A DNA stretch of 63,675 bases from an uncultured Bacteroidota bacterium (GTDB taxonomy: Bacteria; Bacteroidota; Bacteroidia; Chitinophagales; Chitinophagaceae): NCBI GenBank assembly GCA_903851465.1, contig CAINOI010000063.1:1-63675 (forward strand). Direction: 5' to 3'. The notes beneath the pieces were generated by a model. It was not told the DNA's origin, ran no database searches, and saw only the letters and a list, made by a program, of their open reading frames with translations. Made by a program: the position numbers and the translations under genes. Below, piece by piece: positions 61,949-63,675 of this stretch. Position 1 is the stretch's first letter, and each line of letters opens with the position of its first letter.

Positions 61949-62344
61949 ATGAACATTTATGTTGGAAATCTTAGCTGGAATATGACTAGCGAAGATCTTG
62001 AAGCACTTTTTACTCCATTCGGAGCAACTGCAAGTGCAAAAATTGTAACAGACAAATTTAACAACAACAGAAGCAAAGGCTTTGGTTTTGTTGAAATGGC
62101 TAATGATGACGAAGCTCGCGCAGCTATCGCTCAACTTCATGACACGGAAGTGTTAGGTCGTAACATTGTCGTAAACGAGTCTACTCCACGTCCAGAAGGT
62201 GAAAGAAGTTTCACTAAGAAGCCTTACGGTGCTGGTGGTGGTGGAAATCGTGGTGGCGGTGGTGGTTTTAATCGCGGCGGAACTGGCGGCGGTTACAATC
62301 GTGATCGTGGCGGTAATGGCGGTGGTGAATACAACAGATATTAA
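61949..62344 (+). CDS. Small RNA-binding protein with one RRM and a Gly-rich RGG-like tail
   Basis: 131 residues from the ATG at 61949 (MNIYVGNLSWN). Residues 1 to about 78 are a single RRM with RNP2 IYVGNL and RNP1 KGFGFVEM; the aromatic residues that stack on RNA bases are present. The tail (about 85-131) is Gly/Arg/Asn/Tyr-rich (GGNRGGGGGFNRGG). Related proteins in cyanobacteria and Bacteroidota are often cold-induced RNA chaperones; that role here is inference. Single-gene unit with its own leader and terminator. Confidence 0.92.
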   Translation: MNIYVGNLSWNMTSEDLEALFTPFGATASAKIVTDKFNNNRSKGFGFVEMANDDEARAAIAQLHDTEVLGRNIVVNESTPRPEGERSFTKKPYGAGGGGNRGGGGGFNRGGTGGGYNRDRGGNGGGEYNRY

Positions 62345-62362
62345 TCAACCTCGTTGCAATAC

Positions 62363-62392
62363 AACCGGCGCTCAGTGAGCGCCGGTTTTTTT
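62363..62392 (+). terminator. Rho-independent terminator after the RRM gene
   Basis: AACCGGCGCTCA (62363-62374), G, TGAGCGCCGGTT (62376-62387), followed by TTTTT. Very GC-rich stem for this genome. Confidence 0.93.
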
Positions 62393-62530
62393 ATGTCCAA
62401 ACTATACTAGTTGACTATCATTCATGAATGATTTTAAAAGATGGTGAAGAGGATTGAGTATTGAATATTAAGAAAAGAAGTAATGATAAATAAATAGATA
62501 GTCTTAAATTGTAGGTACAAATAAAATAAG

Positions 62531-63406
62531 ATGAAAAAGCTACAACATAAGCCTATTGTGGGCTGTATGCGTTGGGGAGTTTGGGGTGAAAACTTTACAA
62601 CCCTTCAATATGAACAAATAATCAATCAATGTTTAGAAATTGGATTGAATATTTTTGACCATGCCGATATCTATGGACACTACACCACCGAAGCAGATTT
62701 TGGTCATGCATTAAAAGGCAATACTAGTTTAAGAAGTCAGTTAAAAATCATCACTAAGTGTGGGATCAATATGTTTACCCCCAACAGGCCTCATCATGCA
62801 ATTAAATCATATGATACCAGTGCAGCGCATATTGTAAAATCAGTAGAACAATCTTTACAAAATTTTCATACAGACTATATTGATACATTATTAATTCATC
62901 GACCAGATCTTTTAATTGATGTAGAAGAAGTTGCAGTAACCATTAGTGCACTTAAAAAATCTGGAAAAATTAAAACATTCGGTGTCTCCAATTTTACGAC
63001 AAGTCAAGTTGCATTATTGAATAAATATATTCCAGTTGAACACCATCAAATAGAAATTTCTGTGACCAACTTAACTGCATTTGAAAATGGTGTACTAGAA
63101 CAATGTCAATTAGAAAATATTGAAGCGCAATCCTGGTCGCCAATGGGTAATGGATTATTTACAGAAAATACAGAACAGCATTCTCGCATCCTTGCAGAAG
63201 CAACTAGCTTATCAAAAACTTATGAATGTAGTATCAATCAAATTTTACTTGCATTTTTGTACGCACACCCTAGTCAAATAGCCCCTGTAATAGGTACAAC
63301 TAAGTTCGAAAGGATCACAGAAGCTAAAAAAGCGATGGAGATTGAACTTACAAGAGAAGATTTTTATAAATTATGGTCAGCTTCTACAGGTAAAGAAGTC
63401 GCTTAA
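62531..63406 (+). CDS. Aldo/keto reductase (YdhF-like)
   Basis: 291 residues. NADPH-dependent reductase of the AKR superfamily. Catalytic tetrad visible: Asp in FDHADIYG, Tyr in the same segment, Lys in IITKCG and His in LLIHRP. The NADP-binding C-terminal part has IAPVIGTTKFERITEAKKAMEIEL. Substrate unknown. No -7 box was recognised upstream; a 186-nt gap holds only the preceding terminator and AT-rich sequence. Confidence 0.9.
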   Translation: MKKLQHKPIVGCMRWGVWGENFTTLQYEQIINQCLEIGLNIFDHADIYGHYTTEADFGHALKGNTSLRSQLKIITKCGINMFTPNRPHHAIKSYDTSAAHIVKSVEQSLQNFHTDYIDTLLIHRPDLLIDVEEVAVTISALKKSGKIKTFGVSNFTTSQVALLNKYIPVEHHQIEISVTNLTAFENGVLEQCQLENIEAQSWSPMGNGLFTENTEQHSRILAEATSLSKTYECSINQILLAFLYAHPSQIAPVIGTTKFERITEAKKAMEIELTREDFYKLWSASTGKEVA

Positions 63407-63432
63407 ATAAAAAAGCTATATTTAGCTACTTT

Positions 63433-63460
63433 AAAGTCAAATTTAGGTTTGACTTTTTTA
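63433..63460 (+). terminator. Terminator after the aldo/keto reductase gene
   Basis: AAAGTCAAA (63433-63441), loop TTTAGG, TTTGACTTT (63448-63456) and a T run. Confidence 0.75.
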
Positions 63461-63462
63461 TG

Positions 63463-63499
63463 GGCAAAAAAAATCCCCATCAAATAAATGATGAGGATT
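63463..63499 (-). terminator. Terminator of the rRNA operon (minus strand)
   Basis: On the minus strand GAATCCTCATC pairs with GATGGGGATT (one mismatch) and is followed by TTTTTTTT. It lies just downstream of 5S rRNA. Confidence 0.75.
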
Positions 63500-63510
63500 C
63501 TTTAATAAAT

Positions 63511-63618
<108 letters not shown>

Positions 63619-63675
63619 AAGACGGTAATTTTATCGGATGTTTAGTCATAACAACTAAACGGATAAAACAATAAT

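Overview
The window looks like chromosomal DNA of a member of the Bacteroidota, most likely the Chitinophagaceae. That placement is an inference. It rests on AT-rich sequence, the near absence of purine-rich ribosome binding sites, many Bacteroidota-type -7 boxes (TAnnTTTG) in front of genes, and family signatures typical of the phylum: a Porin_10-type porin, a HYC_CC_PP protein, a CusA-TolC fusion, a LuxE-like acyltransferase, and a small RRM protein with a glycine-rich tail. Nearly all genes are housekeeping genes and densely packed.

Layout. 1-5.7 kb: a membrane-anchored protein of unknown function, a LuxE-like acyltransferase, then a tightly coupled trio (M42 aminopeptidase, class I glutamine amidotransferase, ATP-grasp-like protein). 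5.7-12.3 kb: a heavy-metal (probably copper) efflux module made of a HYC_CC_PP protein, a periplasmic double-HMA protein, a CusA-type RND pump fused to a TolC-like domain, and a CusB-type adaptor. 12.3-19.1 kb: porin, purine nucleoside phosphorylase, Tet-like MFS exporter, ClpB. 19.2-26.9 kb: a small K+-channel-like membrane protein coupled to queG, then sppA / ABC permease / SRPBCC protein, folK, deoxynucleoside kinase, a second MFS protein and a Cys-cluster protein. 27-38.9 kb: gcvP, an XRE-like regulator, an ABC-F ATPase, ispH, cmk-mrp, a beta-sandwich secreted protein with 3-hydroxyacyl-CoA dehydrogenase, a YigZ protein and prmC. 38.9-49.5 kb: exbD/exbB/pepT, FKBP isomerase, fmt, rhodanese-thioredoxin lipoprotein, RlpA-like protein, then a thyA-folA-(degenerate methyltransferase)-rsmF-like cluster, proline dehydrogenase and an SDR. 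49.6-57.5 kb: dipeptide epimerase, thioesterase, acyltransferase, HAD phosphatase, polyprenyl synthase, recJ, htpG. 57.7-60.3 kb: a strikingly AT-rich island with a C5 DNA methyltransferase and its restriction enzyme, bounded on the right by a possible IS21-like end remnant. 60.5-63.7 kb: rpsF-rpsR-rplI, the RRM protein, an aldo/keto reductase and, at the right edge on the minus strand, 5S rRNA.

Points worth most attention: (i) a repeated arrangement in which the -7 promoter box ends only about 4-8 nt before the start codon, predicting many leaderless mRNAs, next to a second class with about 21 nt between box and start; (ii) the aminopeptidase / amidotransferase / ATP-grasp trio as a candidate uncharacterised peptide or amide pathway; (iii) a K+-channel-like protein without the selectivity filter; (iv) a methyltransferase homologue that has lost its SAM-binding core but is kept inside the folate/thymidylate cluster; (v) the restriction-modification island. 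No CRISPR array, tRNA or intact transposon was seen.
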